Assembly: GCA_910577115.1 (NCBI GenBank)
Contig: CAJTMC010000054.1
Location: 1 to 21,526, forward strand
DNA from: an uncultured Lachnospiraceae bacterium
Lineage (GTDB): Bacteria > Bacillota > Clostridia > Lachnospirales > Lachnospiraceae
DNA: 21,526 nt
Direction: 5' to 3'
Below are positions 14,083 to 21,391 of the stretch, in pieces. The stretch's first letter is position 1, and each line of letters opens with the position of its first letter. Under the pieces are notes generated by a model. The model was not told where the DNA came from. It did not search any database and saw only the letters and a program-made list of their open reading frames with translations. The position numbers and the translations under genes were made by a program.

Positions 14083-14901
14083 TTATTGTCTGCAGAGCTT
14101 TTCTATCGTTACATTCATGTTCACTGTTGATTCGCATTCCGAAGAACACCATGTAAAAGACAGCATAGAATCGCCGACTGCTTCGATAATAAAATATCTC
14201 GATACAGAGAGCATTTCCCGCCGCTTTGCTGATTCTGCATATCCGGCATATATCGTCTGTTCACAGTCATTTAATATAGGTGTCAGTTTGATGAACCCAT
14301 GCCTTTTCACATTAGCAGAGATATAATAATAAATAGCATAGTATCCGGCATTCAGCATGATAGCGGAATGATTGCAGGGAGATATTGCTTTCGTAATATC
14401 GGGTATATCCGCTTCAAGCGGAAGTCTGGCGCTTTCTGGCAAGATGAGTTCCTGACCTGAAAAAGTGGCAAATATATTATTTTGCGGATATCCCGGTGGC
14501 CCGGCAGGTCCGCGGGCGCCCTGATCCCCTTTTGGTCCCATTGGTCCAGTAGCGCCCTGTGGCCCTTGTGGTCCCGTAACGCCTTGTGGTCCCTGCTCTC
14601 CGCGTTCGCCCTGACAGCCGGGAGGTCCCGGTTCCCCTCTTGGCCCCTGTGGCCCTGGTTCTCCTGGCTCGCCCTGACAACCGGGAGGTCCCGGTTCTCC
14701 TCTCGATCCTATCAATCCGGTTTCACACAAACAAGGAGTATTGTCTGTGTGCCGAGAATGATTTGCAATAGTGGTGTCGTATTTAGTCTCCGGACTTTGG
14801 GAGGGCTGAGATGTGTTTTGAAAATTGTTTCTGTTAGGAGTTCCTCTTGTGCCGAAGAAGTTTGGCGGATTGAACAGCCAATTTGCATTATAGTTATTCA
14901 C
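14083..14901 (-). CDS. Small collagen-like protein with jelly-roll-type C-terminal domain
   Basis: A 272-residue protein. The head (residues 1-65) is Asn/Pro-rich (NNYNANWLFNPPNFFG) and could be the anchor to the spore surface. About 26 Gly-X-Y triplets follow (GEPGPPGCQ twice, GPQGPR, GPKGDQ), with a Cys in each GCQ triplet that could cross-link chains. The C-terminal domain of about 125 residues (ATFSGQELILPESARLPLE through YYAIYYYISANV) has the strand pattern of C1q/TNF-like BclA heads; this is a structural guess. The start follows GAGGTGAT at 9 bases. No signal peptide. It is first in the cluster with the glycosyltransferase and has its own sigma-K-like promoter, so it is probably a spore-surface filament protein. 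Confidence 0.87.
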   Translation of the reverse strand: MNNYNANWLFNPPNFFGTRGTPNRNNFQNTSQPSQSPETKYDTTIANHSRHTDNTPCLCETGLIGSRGEPGPPGCQGEPGEPGPQGPRGEPGPPGCQGERGEQGPQGVTGPQGPQGATGPMGPKGDQGARGPAGPPGYPQNNIFATFSGQELILPESARLPLEADIPDITKAISPCNHSAIMLNAGYYAIYYYISANVKRHGFIKLTPILNDCEQTIYAGYAESAKRREMLSVSRYFIIEAVGDSMLSFTWCSSECESTVNMNVTIEKLCRQ

Positions 14902-14956
14902 TTGGAATCACCTCATTAATATTTCATATTGCGTGATAATAGTTATATCTTAATTA

Positions 14957-14984
14957 AATTATATGCATAAAAATTAAATTCGGT
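14957..14984 (-). promoter_or_regulatory. Sigma-K-like promoter of the small collagen gene
   Basis: AC (14984-14983), a 17-base gap and CATATAATT (14965-14957) fit AC-N16/17-CATAnnnTA except for the last base (T for A). It lies about 56 bases upstream of the start codon and matches the element before the large collagen gene, supporting coordinated sporulation expression. Confidence 0.5.
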
Positions 14985-15037
14985 TTTTTCATTTGGAGTT
15001 ATGAATATCCCTGTTTTCTTATACTCCCTTTTCGAAA

Positions 15038-15066
15038 TTGTATCCTCGTAAAAAATAGGTTATAAT
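15038..15066 (+). promoter_or_regulatory. Sigma-A-like promoter for the ferritin-like gene
   Basis: TTGTAT (15038-15043) and a perfect TATAAT (15061-15066) are separated by 17 bp, upstream of the short ORF and the ferritin-like gene. The -35 is weak, the -10 perfect. Confidence 0.45.
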
Positions 15067-15099
15067 AACGTTAACAAACCGGAATTTGAGGAACATGAG

Positions 15100-15159
15100 A
15101 TGTTGACATTTTTGTTGTCTAAAATTCACAGATATTATAAGAATGGAGATTTTTTATGA
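15100..15159 (+). CDS. 19-residue upstream ORF overlapping the next start
   Basis: GAGG (15088-15091) precedes an ATG at 15100 by 8 bases, opening a 19-codon frame (MLTFLLSKIHRYYKNGDFL) whose TGA overlaps the ATG of the following gene (ATGA at 15156-15159). This arrangement is typical of translational coupling. The peptide has a hydrophobic start and a basic middle. Whether it is a leader that controls the next gene or a stand-alone small protein is unknown. Confidence 0.4.
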   Translation: MLTFLLSKIHRYYKNGDFL

Positions 15160-15908
15160 TTAATTTTACGAAATCAAAGCTGAACCGTTTTTCATATGCC
15201 GGCTGGAAGAGATATTTTGCACAAAACGATGCTCACCGTCTGGTTATATCATTTCAAAATTATACCTTAACGGAGAAGGAAAAGAAGTTGATATTTCCAT
15301 CAATATGCCAATTTCAACAGGGGGAGCGTTCTGACGGAAAGCACTTGAAAAAGGCAGCAGATATCTTTGCAGAGAAAATACATAATGAGGACTACAAGCA
15401 TTGCATCAGGTTGTTCATAAAGGAAGAAAATGTGCATTCCGGATATTTAAAGTCTTATATGGATCATTATCATGTTGATGTAAAGAAAAATGTACTTTTG
15501 GATATGATATTCAGGCAGCTAAGAAAGCTTGCCGGAATCCGGTGTGAGGTTATTGTGCTGGTGACAGCCGAAATTATAGCATTATCATACTATGACGCTT
15601 TGATGAATGCTACGAATGACCAGACATTAAAATCAATATGCCGGCAAATGCTTTGTGATGAAATTCCTCATGTCATGTTCCAGTCATATACGCTTTCGCA
15701 TTTTAAGAACAGATTTTATATAAAATTGATCCGTATTCTTCTTATGGAAATTACGTCCGCTGTCACATGGGTCAGTTGCCGTAAAATGTTTGTATCAGCA
15801 GGTTGGACATTTAAAAAGTTTATGCACAATAATCTTAATTACCTTGACCAATCGTTGGAATTATCCCATATTCACAACAGAACAGCCGCACAGCGCCAAA
15901 GTATATAA
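15156..15908 (+). CDS. Putative ferritin-like di-iron protein
   Basis: A 250-residue, mainly helical protein. Two ExxH motifs, Glu91-x-x-His94 (EENVHSGYL) and Glu169-x-x-His172 (DEIPHVMF), separated by a helix with Glu139 (TAEIIALSYYDAL), have the spacing of a ferritin-like four-helix di-iron site, as in rubrerythrin-type and iron-containing redox enzymes. There is no rubredoxin domain, signal peptide or clear membrane segment. GGAGA lies 7 bases before the ATG. It is divergent from the small collagen gene and followed by a strong terminator, so it is transcribed with only the 19-codon ORF. A role in oxidant or peroxide handling is possible, but the metal site is inferred from motifs only. 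Confidence 0.55.
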   Translation: MINFTKSKLNRFSYAGWKRYFAQNDAHRLVISFQNYTLTEKEKKLIFPSICQFQQGERSDGKHLKKAADIFAEKIHNEDYKHCIRLFIKEENVHSGYLKSYMDHYHVDVKKNVLLDMIFRQLRKLAGIRCEVIVLVTAEIIALSYYDALMNATNDQTLKSICRQMLCDEIPHVMFQSYTLSHFKNRFYIKLIRILLMEITSAVTWVSCRKMFVSAGWTFKKFMHNNLNYLDQSLELSHIHNRTAAQRQSI

Positions 15909-15927
15909 GTGCTGTGCGTTCTGTTTT
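15876..15927 (+). terminator. Rho-independent terminator of the ferritin-like gene
   Basis: CGCACAGC (15887-15894) pairs perfectly with GCTGTGCG (15911-15918), and the stem extends after a 4-base bulge by AACAGAA (15876-15882) with TTCTGTT (15919-15925), ending in TTTT. The stop codon lies in the loop. Confidence 0.8.
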
Positions 15928-15974
15928 CCGCGCTCGCAGTGATAACCGGAAAAATCTGCGCATACGGCACGGCA

Positions 15975-16658
15975 TTACTCGTTCGATTTCAGATTGCGGA
16001 TATGCATATAAACCGTATTTTTGGAAATACCAAGAAGCGTGGCAACTTTAAACACAGAATCTTTAATATTAAAAATCCCCCGATGATAAAGTTCAAGGAT
16101 AATCTCCTTGTTTTTATTTTGGGAAGAAACAGACAGGTCATTCATGACAGCGTTTTTAATCTCCGCAAGAGCTGTCTCAATCAGTTCATCTGTATTTTCT
16201 GCAAAATTTTCCCGAATTTCAGGAGAAATCGGTTGTACCACAGGCGCATCAAAGGAAAACTTCTCCAAAACGGAAGAAAAAGGAATGTCCGTATAAAAGT
16301 TAATGCAAAGCAAGCCAATAATCCTTTTATGCTCTCCGAGAATCGGAATTGTGGAGGAACGCAGAGGCACGCCGGATTTTGAGCGGTTCAGATAACAGAT
16401 ATTGTCGTGACTTTTGTCCTGCTCAATTTTAGATAACATAGAAAGTGCCAAATCCGTAATCGGAGCGCCGTTCGCCCTGCCGGAATAATGACCGTTTACA
16501 TTCTGAATTACTGAATGATGCAGATTTTCCAGACTGTGCAAAATAATTTCATATCCTTCTCCAAGATATTCTCCCAAATTCGGCACCATTGCTGCATAAG
16601 ATTCCATAATAGCCTTGTCGGCAGCCGTCAGTACAAGATATGGTTTGTCATTCGTCAT
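15975..16658 (-). CDS. YheO/DauR-family transcriptional regulator
   Basis: A 227-residue regulator. The N-terminal PAS-like YheO domain (about residues 15-120; LGEGYEIILHSLENLHHSV, then NGHYSGRANGAPITDLAL, then GLLCINFYTD) is followed by a C-terminal DauR-type helix-turn-helix (IFNIKDSVFKVATLLGISKN, TVYMHIRNLK). DauR represses D-arginine catabolism in Pseudomonas by sensing an amino acid, and relatives often sit beside RidA and amino-acid genes. The start at 16658 follows AGGGGG by 7 bases; the upstream 80-residue extension is hydrophobic noise through the promoter region. The gene is divergent from ridA-nhaC-patB and is the obvious candidate regulator of that operon; whether it represses or activates is not known. 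Confidence 0.9.
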   Translation of the reverse strand: MTNDKPYLVLTAADKAIMESYAAMVPNLGEYLGEGYEIILHSLENLHHSVIQNVNGHYSGRANGAPITDLALSMLSKIEQDKSHDNICYLNRSKSGVPLRSSTIPILGEHKRIIGLLCINFYTDIPFSSVLEKFSFDAPVVQPISPEIRENFAENTDELIETALAEIKNAVMNDLSVSSQNKNKEIILELYHRGIFNIKDSVFKVATLLGISKNTVYMHIRNLKSNE

Positions 16659-16689
16659 AGGAAGTCCCCCTAACAAAATATATAGTTCT

Positions 16690-16718
16690 ATTATATTAGG
16701 AAATTGTTTATTGTACAA
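16690..16718 (-). promoter_or_regulatory. Promoter of the YheO-type regulator
   Basis: On the minus strand TTGTAC (16718-16713) and a perfect TATAAT (16695-16690) are separated by 17 bp, about 31 bases upstream of the start codon. A good sigma-A match. Confidence 0.65.
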
Positions 16719-16770
16719 GTTGAATAAAAACATTTTTATCTTTTCGTATAAAACAGCAAACAAAATGCTA

Positions 16771-16799
16771 TTTACTAAAATATATTTTAGTGATATTAT
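16771..16799 (+). promoter_or_regulatory. ridA promoter with 18-bp palindromic operator
   Basis: TTTACT (16771-16776) and TATTAT (16794-16799) with a 17-bp spacer form a sigma-A-like promoter. A perfect 18-bp palindrome, ACTAAAATATATTTTAGT (16774-16791), fills the space between and overlaps the -35. This is the position of a repressor operator, and the divergent YheO-type regulator is the likely ligand-binding partner. The palindrome is about 55 bp from the regulator's own -35. Confidence 0.65.
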
Positions 16800-16843
16800 A
16801 AAAATACAGTAAATGAAAAAAATTAATGCAAAGGAGGGAAGAG

Positions 16844-17218
16844 ATGCATCAAACAATTGAAACTTCAAAAGCGGCGCCGGCAATCGGCCCGTATTCACAG
16901 GCAGTTTCCTGTAATGGGCTATTGTTCACATCGGGGCAAATTCCGGTAGATGCAAAAACAGGGGAAATTGTCGGAACGGAAATTCATGTGCAGACGGAAC
17001 AGGTAATGAAAAATATTTCAGCCATTTTGGAGGAAGCAGGAACAACCTTTGACAATGTAATCAAAACAACCTGTTTTCTTGCAGACATCGAAGATTTTGC
17101 AGCATTCAACGAGGTGTATGGAGAATATTTCGTAAACAGGCCGGTCAGATCCTGCGTCGCAGTAAAAACATTACCGAAAAATGTGCTTTGTGAAGTGGAA
17201 GTAGTCGCAGAGCTGTGA
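16844..17218 (+). CDS. ridA: RidA-family enamine/imine deaminase
   Basis: A 124-residue RidA (YjgF/UK114) protein, the trimeric enzyme that hydrolyses reactive enamines and imines such as 2-aminoacrylate released by PLP enzymes. Family segments: AIGPYSQAV near the N-terminus, LFTSGQIPVDAKTGEIV, and the C-terminal RSCVAVKTLPKNVLCEVEVVA with the substrate-binding Arg and the catalytic-site Glu of active RidA. Length is typical. AGGAGGG precedes the start at 16844; the 6-residue extension to 16826 would begin before the ribosome site. It is first in an operon with nhaC and patB, whose PLP beta-lyase would generate exactly the intermediate RidA removes. Confidence 0.95.
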   Translation: MHQTIETSKAAPAIGPYSQAVSCNGLLFTSGQIPVDAKTGEIVGTEIHVQTEQVMKNISAILEEAGTTFDNVIKTTCFLADIEDFAAFNEVYGEYFVNRPVRSCVAVKTLPKNVLCEVEVVAEL

Positions 17219-17231
17219 AAGGAGCATGGTT

Positions 17232-18740
17232 ATGAAAATGACAGAAAAAAACAAAAAAGCACGAGAGAAAAAACAACCTACTTTTTTGCTTGCCGTATTA
17301 CCGGTGATAGCAATGATTTTACTGTTGGGGATTGGATACGCAATTTTAGGATTAAGCGCAGAGGTTCTGATGCTGGTGTCTGCGGCGGTAGCGGCAATCA
17401 TAGCAGTCTGTTTGGGATATTCATGGGATGAGATTATGAATTCCATTGTGGAAAAGCTTTCCAAGACAATGCCTGCCATTTTCATATTGATTATTGTAGG
17501 ATTCTTAATCGGTACGTGGATGATAGGCGGTACAATTCCTATGATGGTATACTATGGTTTGAAAATCATAAATCCGTCCTTTTTAATCGTAACGGCATTT
17601 CTTGTAACTGCCATTGTATCTATCTGTACTGGTACGTCATGGGGGTCGGCAGGAACCATCGGTGTGGCTTTAATGGGAATTGCGTCGGGACTTGGAGCGC
17701 CGCTTCCGATTGTAGCGGGCGCAGTTGTATCCGGCGCATATTTTGGAGATAAAATGTCGCCGCTTTCCGATACCACGAACTTAGCCCCGATTGCGGCGGG
17801 CGCCAAATTATATGACCATATCGCACATATGCTTTGGACGACAGGCCCCGGTTTCATTATCTGCTGCATCGTATATACGGTTGTGGGAATGAACCTGAAC
17901 GGGTTGTCCGGAACAGAGCCGGAAAAGGTATCTATAATTTTAGGCACACTGCATCAGATTTTTTCGTTTTATCCGTTGATTATCCTTCCGGTTATTATTG
18001 TGCTGTACGGCTCTGTCCGCAAGAAACCGACCATTCCGGTTATGCTGATTTCCAGTGCGGTTGCAATGTTTAACGGCGTTGTCTTTCAGGGATTTCACTT
18101 GGCAGACTGCTTTAATGCGGCGATTGGCGGATTTAAGCTGGACATGATTCACATTGCCGGATTTGATGCGGCAAGCCTGATTCCGGATATTCCGACACTT
18201 CTTCAGCGCGGTGGAATGCTGTCCATGTTAAGTACGGTACTGATTGCGTTTTGCGCATACGGATTTGCCGGAACGCTGGCAGTCACAGGTTCGTTGGACA
18301 TTGTTTTGAACGCGATTATGAAATCGGTAAAGAGCACCTTCGGACTGATTTTTGCGACAATTGTATCTTGTATTACGGCGGTGTTTGTTACATCAAACGG
18401 TCAGCTCTCCATTCTGATTCCGGGCGAAATGTTTCACAGCACGTATGTAAAACGCGGGCTGGAGCCAAGAAACCTTTCCCGCACACTGGAGGATGCTGCC
18501 ACAGTCATTGAGCCGATTACACCCTGGACGGCAGCCGGCGTGTATATGGCGACCACATTGGGGGTTCCGACGCTTTCGTACCTTCCCTGGGCATGTCTGA
18601 ATTATACCGGCATTGTGTTTGCCATGATTTGGGCGGCTACCGGCATCGGTATTATGAAGATTAAGAAGGGCAGCGAGAACTATGCAGAATATGTTGCCCT
18701 GAATCAGGCAGACGGTATTGACGTAGAAGCTGCGGAGTAA
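17232..18740 (+). CDS. nhaC: NhaC-family transporter
   Basis: A membrane protein of 502 residues with about 12 hydrophobic segments and the NhaC signatures SWGSAGTIGVALMGIASGLG and SGAYFGDKMSPLSDTTNLAP. The NhaC family (PF03553) contains Na+/H+ antiporters and also Na+-coupled or exchange carriers for organic acids and amino acids. Placed between ridA and a PLP beta-lyase under a YheO-type regulator, it is more likely to bring in the amino-acid substrate than to manage pH; this is inference from context. The start at 17232 is preferred because GGAG ends 7 bases upstream; the ATG at 17226 is only one base from it. The gene begins 14 bases after ridA. Confidence 0.9.
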   Translation: MKMTEKNKKAREKKQPTFLLAVLPVIAMILLLGIGYAILGLSAEVLMLVSAAVAAIIAVCLGYSWDEIMNSIVEKLSKTMPAIFILIIVGFLIGTWMIGGTIPMMVYYGLKIINPSFLIVTAFLVTAIVSICTGTSWGSAGTIGVALMGIASGLGAPLPIVAGAVVSGAYFGDKMSPLSDTTNLAPIAAGAKLYDHIAHMLWTTGPGFIICCIVYTVVGMNLNGLSGTEPEKVSIILGTLHQIFSFYPLIILPVIIVLYGSVRKKPTIPVMLISSAVAMFNGVVFQGFHLADCFNAAIGGFKLDMIHIAGFDAASLIPDIPTLLQRGGMLSMLSTVLIAFCAYGFAGTLAVTGSLDIVLNAIMKSVKSTFGLIFATIVSCITAVFVTSNGQLSILIPGEMFHSTYVKRGLEPRNLSRTLEDAATVIEPITPWTAAGVYMATTLGVPTLSYLPWACLNYTGIVFAMIWAATGIGIMKIKKGSENYAEYVALNQADGIDVEAAE

Positions 18741-18806
18741 ATACGAATAAATTGGAATCAGGAAATCGAAAGAAAGACATTTAAATTAAGAAAAGGAGGG
18801 ACTGTG

Positions 18807-19997
18807 ATGCCAAACCATGAATTTGATTTTGATACGGTTGTGGACAGAAGAAATACGAACTGCGGAAAATGGGATACAATGGATCAGAAGTATAAAAGCA
18901 GGCAGTTGATTCATCTGGGTGTTGCAGACATGGACTTTCGTGCGCCCCAGCCGATTATAGACGGTTTCCAAAAATGTTTGGATCATGGGATTTTTGGCTA
19001 TACGGACTTAAATGAAGCGTTTTATGACAGCTTTATCTCATGGATGAAGAGAAAACATGACACAGATGTAAAGAAAGAGGAAATCGTATTCTGCCCGAGA
19101 ATTAACATTTCGTCCGGTTTGTGTGTGGAAACACTTACGGAGCCGGGAGATACCGTTATTATTAACACACCTGCGTATGGGCCTTTATATCAGGCGATTG
19201 TGAAAAACGGCAGGAATGTGCTTGAGAGCAGTTTGGTTTTGGAAAATGACAGATACCGGATTGATTTTCAACATTTGGAAGCGGCAATTACTCCAAACAC
19301 AAAAATGTTTATATTATGCAGTCCGCATAATCCGGTGGGGCGTGTCTGGACAAAAGAGGAACTGGAGCAGGTGGGTGAATTTTGTTTGAAGCATCAGCTG
19401 ATTTTGTTTGCCGACGAGATTCATGGAGATATTACTGCGTCAGGAGTGGATTTTCTTTCGACACTTTCCCTGAAGGAGGAGGTTCGGCAGCGTTTGGTTG
19501 TGGCTGCTTCGCCGACGAAAACATTTAATATTCCGGGTGTTATTTTATCTTATTTGGTGATTCCCAACAGTGAGCTGCGCAAAGAGGTGCGAGATGACAT
19601 TGACCGCATTGGAATGCACAATCCTACGGTTTTTGCGGTAACGGCGGCAGAGAAAGCCTATACGGAGTGCGATGACTGGTATGAAGCGGTCATTGCTTAT
19701 ATCAATCAAAATGAGGAGTATACACGCAGCTATTTTGCAAAGCATATGCCGGAGTTCCATATTTATCCGCGGGAAGGCACTTATTTGTTGTGGATGGATT
19801 ATTCCCGATTAGACTGTACGGAGGAAGAGCTGGAACAGTGGTTTATTGAGAAGGCGCATGTCGGTGTGTATATGGGGACTGTTTTTCGGGAAGACGGGCG
19901 CGGGTATATTCGCGTAAACATTGCCAGCTCGAGAAAACTGTTGAAACAGGCGTATGAGCAAATGGCAAGTGTTTATGGAGAATTAAAAATAAAATAA
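18807..19997 (+). CDS. patB: PatB/MalY-type PLP-dependent C-S beta-lyase
   Basis: A 396-residue fold-type I aminotransferase-like enzyme of the MalY/PatB group, which beta-eliminates cystathionine, cysteine and related S-conjugates to pyruvate, ammonia and a thiol. Motifs: N-terminal RRNTNCGKWD and GVADMDF typical of the group, CSPHNPVGRVW, FADEIHGDI with the PLP-interacting Asp, and the PLP lysine in SPTKTFNIPG. The C-terminal REGTYLLWMD and the Arg in GYIRVNIAS hold the substrate carboxylate. AAGGAGGG lies 6 bases before the ATG at 18807; the GTG at 18804 is too close. It is last in the ridA-nhaC-patB operon, 66 bases after nhaC. The exact substrate is not determined by sequence. Confidence 0.9.
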   Translation: MPNHEFDFDTVVDRRNTNCGKWDTMDQKYKSRQLIHLGVADMDFRAPQPIIDGFQKCLDHGIFGYTDLNEAFYDSFISWMKRKHDTDVKKEEIVFCPRINISSGLCVETLTEPGDTVIINTPAYGPLYQAIVKNGRNVLESSLVLENDRYRIDFQHLEAAITPNTKMFILCSPHNPVGRVWTKEELEQVGEFCLKHQLILFADEIHGDITASGVDFLSTLSLKEEVRQRLVVAASPTKTFNIPGVILSYLVIPNSELRKEVRDDIDRIGMHNPTVFAVTAAEKAYTECDDWYEAVIAYINQNEEYTRSYFAKHMPEFHIYPREGTYLLWMDYSRLDCTEEELEQWFIEKAHVGVYMGTVFREDGRGYIRVNIASSRKLLKQAYEQMASVYGELKIK

Positions 19998-20010
19998 CAT
20001 ATGAAATTAA

Positions 20011-20049
20011 ACGGCACTCTTTTCGGCGTAATGACATAAAGAGTGCCGT
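20011..20049 (+). terminator. Hairpin after patB
   Basis: ACGGCACTCTTT (20011-20022) pairs perfectly over 12 bp with AAAGAGTGCCGT (20038-20049), 13 bases after the patB stop. There is no long T-run after it, but the stem is strong and well placed to end the operon. Confidence 0.65.
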
Positions 20050-20081
20050 AGTCATAAATTTCAGACAATGCCCTGACGCTG

Positions 20082-20186
20082 TTACTGTATTTGATTTTTA
20101 TTCCTGCCGTAAGAGTCTGTTGCCTGATTCATTCCCATTTGTCCTATTGTATAGCTTCTGTATTTGCCAGTAATATCCATTGACAT
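20082..20186 (-). pseudogene. FlxA-like N-terminal fragment
   Basis: A 34-residue frame (MSMDITGKYRSY, then GQMGMNQATDSYGR) resembles the beginning of FlxA-like proteins of Lachnospiraceae, which continue as about 100-residue coiled coils. Here the frame stops where the coiled coil should begin and the remainder is absent, so it is a truncated relic. The ribosome site is weak. Recognition is from recalled family sequences. Confidence 0.4.
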
Positions 20187-20199
20187 AATTTTATCTTCT

Positions 20200-20400
20200 C
20201 TAAATTCTTTTAAAAATAATTGTTGCTATGTCCGCATCTCTGTTCCAATATGGAATGATTAGTGTCTCATTTTCTCCACTGTAATCCACATAAACAAGAC
20301 TTCCGCCGCCACTGATATTCGGCAGCTTCGTATATCCGCCAATGCTTTTCCGTATAACATGGATATGAAATCTGCTTTACCAGCAAAAACATTCCCATAA
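20200..20400 (-). pseudogene. Broken ORF of unknown family
   Basis: Minus-strand sequence encodes FAGKADFISMLYGKAL in one frame (about 20390-20340) and then GGYTKLPNISGGGSLVYVD and TLIIPYWNRDADIATIIFK in another, ending at a TAG at 20200. The two stretches read like one protein interrupted by a frameshift near 20345. I do not recognise the family. It lies just upstream of the FlxA-like fragment on the same strand. Confidence 0.4.
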
Positions 20401-20572
20401 ACGATGCTGCGCTACATATACAAAAAACAGACGGATATAGAAAAAGAGCAGCAGACGGATTATGGGTATCCGTATAAATTGTTTTATTGAAGAAATTGAA
20501 TGGAAATCGGATAGAAATATAAGCGCAATTATAGTATAATTTAATGAAAACATCAAAATCGGGTGGTATGTG
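20401..20572. other. Upstream region of the ferredoxin gene
   Basis: It contains a 28-codon plus-strand frame from 20404 (MLRYIYKKQTDIEKEQQTD), with CAGACGGAT repeated twice, without a ribosome site, probably a relic. TATAAT at 20535-20540 is a possible -10 for the next gene, but no -35 is evident. Confidence 0.3.
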
Positions 20573-21334
20573 ATGATAGGAATCTATTTTAGCGGCACAG
20601 GGAATACAAAGCTTTGTGTTGATAAATTTTTACAAGAATATGACCATAGTCAAAATATATTTTCCATTGAAGATAAATGGACTTTGGAAGAAATTAAAAA
20701 TAACCATGAAATTGTGATAGGGTATCCGGTACAATATAGCAATATTCCTAAAATATTGCGTGATTATGTCATGTCAAATCAATACATTTGGAAAGGGAAA
20801 AAGGTTTTTGTTATTGCAACAATGGGACTTTTCAGTGGTGACGGGGCAGGAATACTGGCACGACTGCTAAACAGCTATGGTGCGGTTATCGCGGGTGGTT
20901 TACATCTAAAAATGCCGGATAGTATTGGTGATGTAAAGGTGTTAAAACGTAGCCCCGAAAAAAATAAAGAATTGGTAAGGAAAGCAGAAGAAAAAATACA
21001 TAAAGCAGTTTATTCCATAAAAAGCGGAAAATTTCCACAAGAGGGATTGGGGATAGGCTATCATTTGGCAGGGCTGTTCGGACAGAGATTATATTTTGGG
21101 TGGAAAACGAATCAATATACAGATAAACTAAAAATCGACCACCAAAAATGTATTGGTTGTGGTTTATGCAAAAGCTTGTGTCCTATGGGGAATATCTCAA
21201 TAAAAAATGAACTTGCTGTTTCAAGTGATAAATGTACGATGTGTTATCGTTGCATTAGCAGATGTCCGAAACAGGCAATTACATTATTGGGCAAAAGGGT
21301 TATAGATCAAAATGATATAAATAAATACATTTAA
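20573..21334 (+). CDS. EFR1-type flavodoxin-ferredoxin fusion
   Basis: A 253-residue cytoplasmic electron-transfer protein of the EFR1 type found in Clostridia. The N-terminal flavodoxin-like domain (about 1-155) has the FMN phosphate-binding loop FSGTGNTK, and IVIGYPVQYSN and ATMGLFSGDGAG at the other flavin-contact positions. The C-terminal part carries two [4Fe-4S] motifs: CIGCGLCKSLCP and CTMCYRCISRCP. Such proteins relay electrons between flavin and iron-sulfur partners; the physiological partners are unknown. The start at 20573 is chosen over the GTG at 20570 because GGGTGG lies 6 bases upstream. It is a single gene, followed by about 60 bases and the right-end repeat. Confidence 0.92.
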   Translation: MIGIYFSGTGNTKLCVDKFLQEYDHSQNIFSIEDKWTLEEIKNNHEIVIGYPVQYSNIPKILRDYVMSNQYIWKGKKVFVIATMGLFSGDGAGILARLLNSYGAVIAGGLHLKMPDSIGDVKVLKRSPEKNKELVRKAEEKIHKAVYSIKSGKFPQEGLGIGYHLAGLFGQRLYFGWKTNQYTDKLKIDHQKCIGCGLCKSLCPMGNISIKNELAVSSDKCTMCYRCISRCPKQAITLLGKRVIDQNDINKYI

Positions 21335-21391
21335 TTTTCTGATTTGCCAATTAACGCAGTGCACTTGTCCATTATATAAACTCTCCCTTCC

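Noticed and set aside
15909..16382. 157-residue plus-strand frame
   Set aside because: Antisense to the YheO-type regulator, whose domains, start and promoter are clear.
16659..16898. 80-residue extension of the YheO-type regulator
   Set aside because: It runs through the promoter region and the ridA start; AGGGGG and MTNDKP mark the true start at 16658.
17552..17947. 131-residue minus-strand frame within nhaC
   Set aside because: Antisense of the transporter signature region; no supporting signals.
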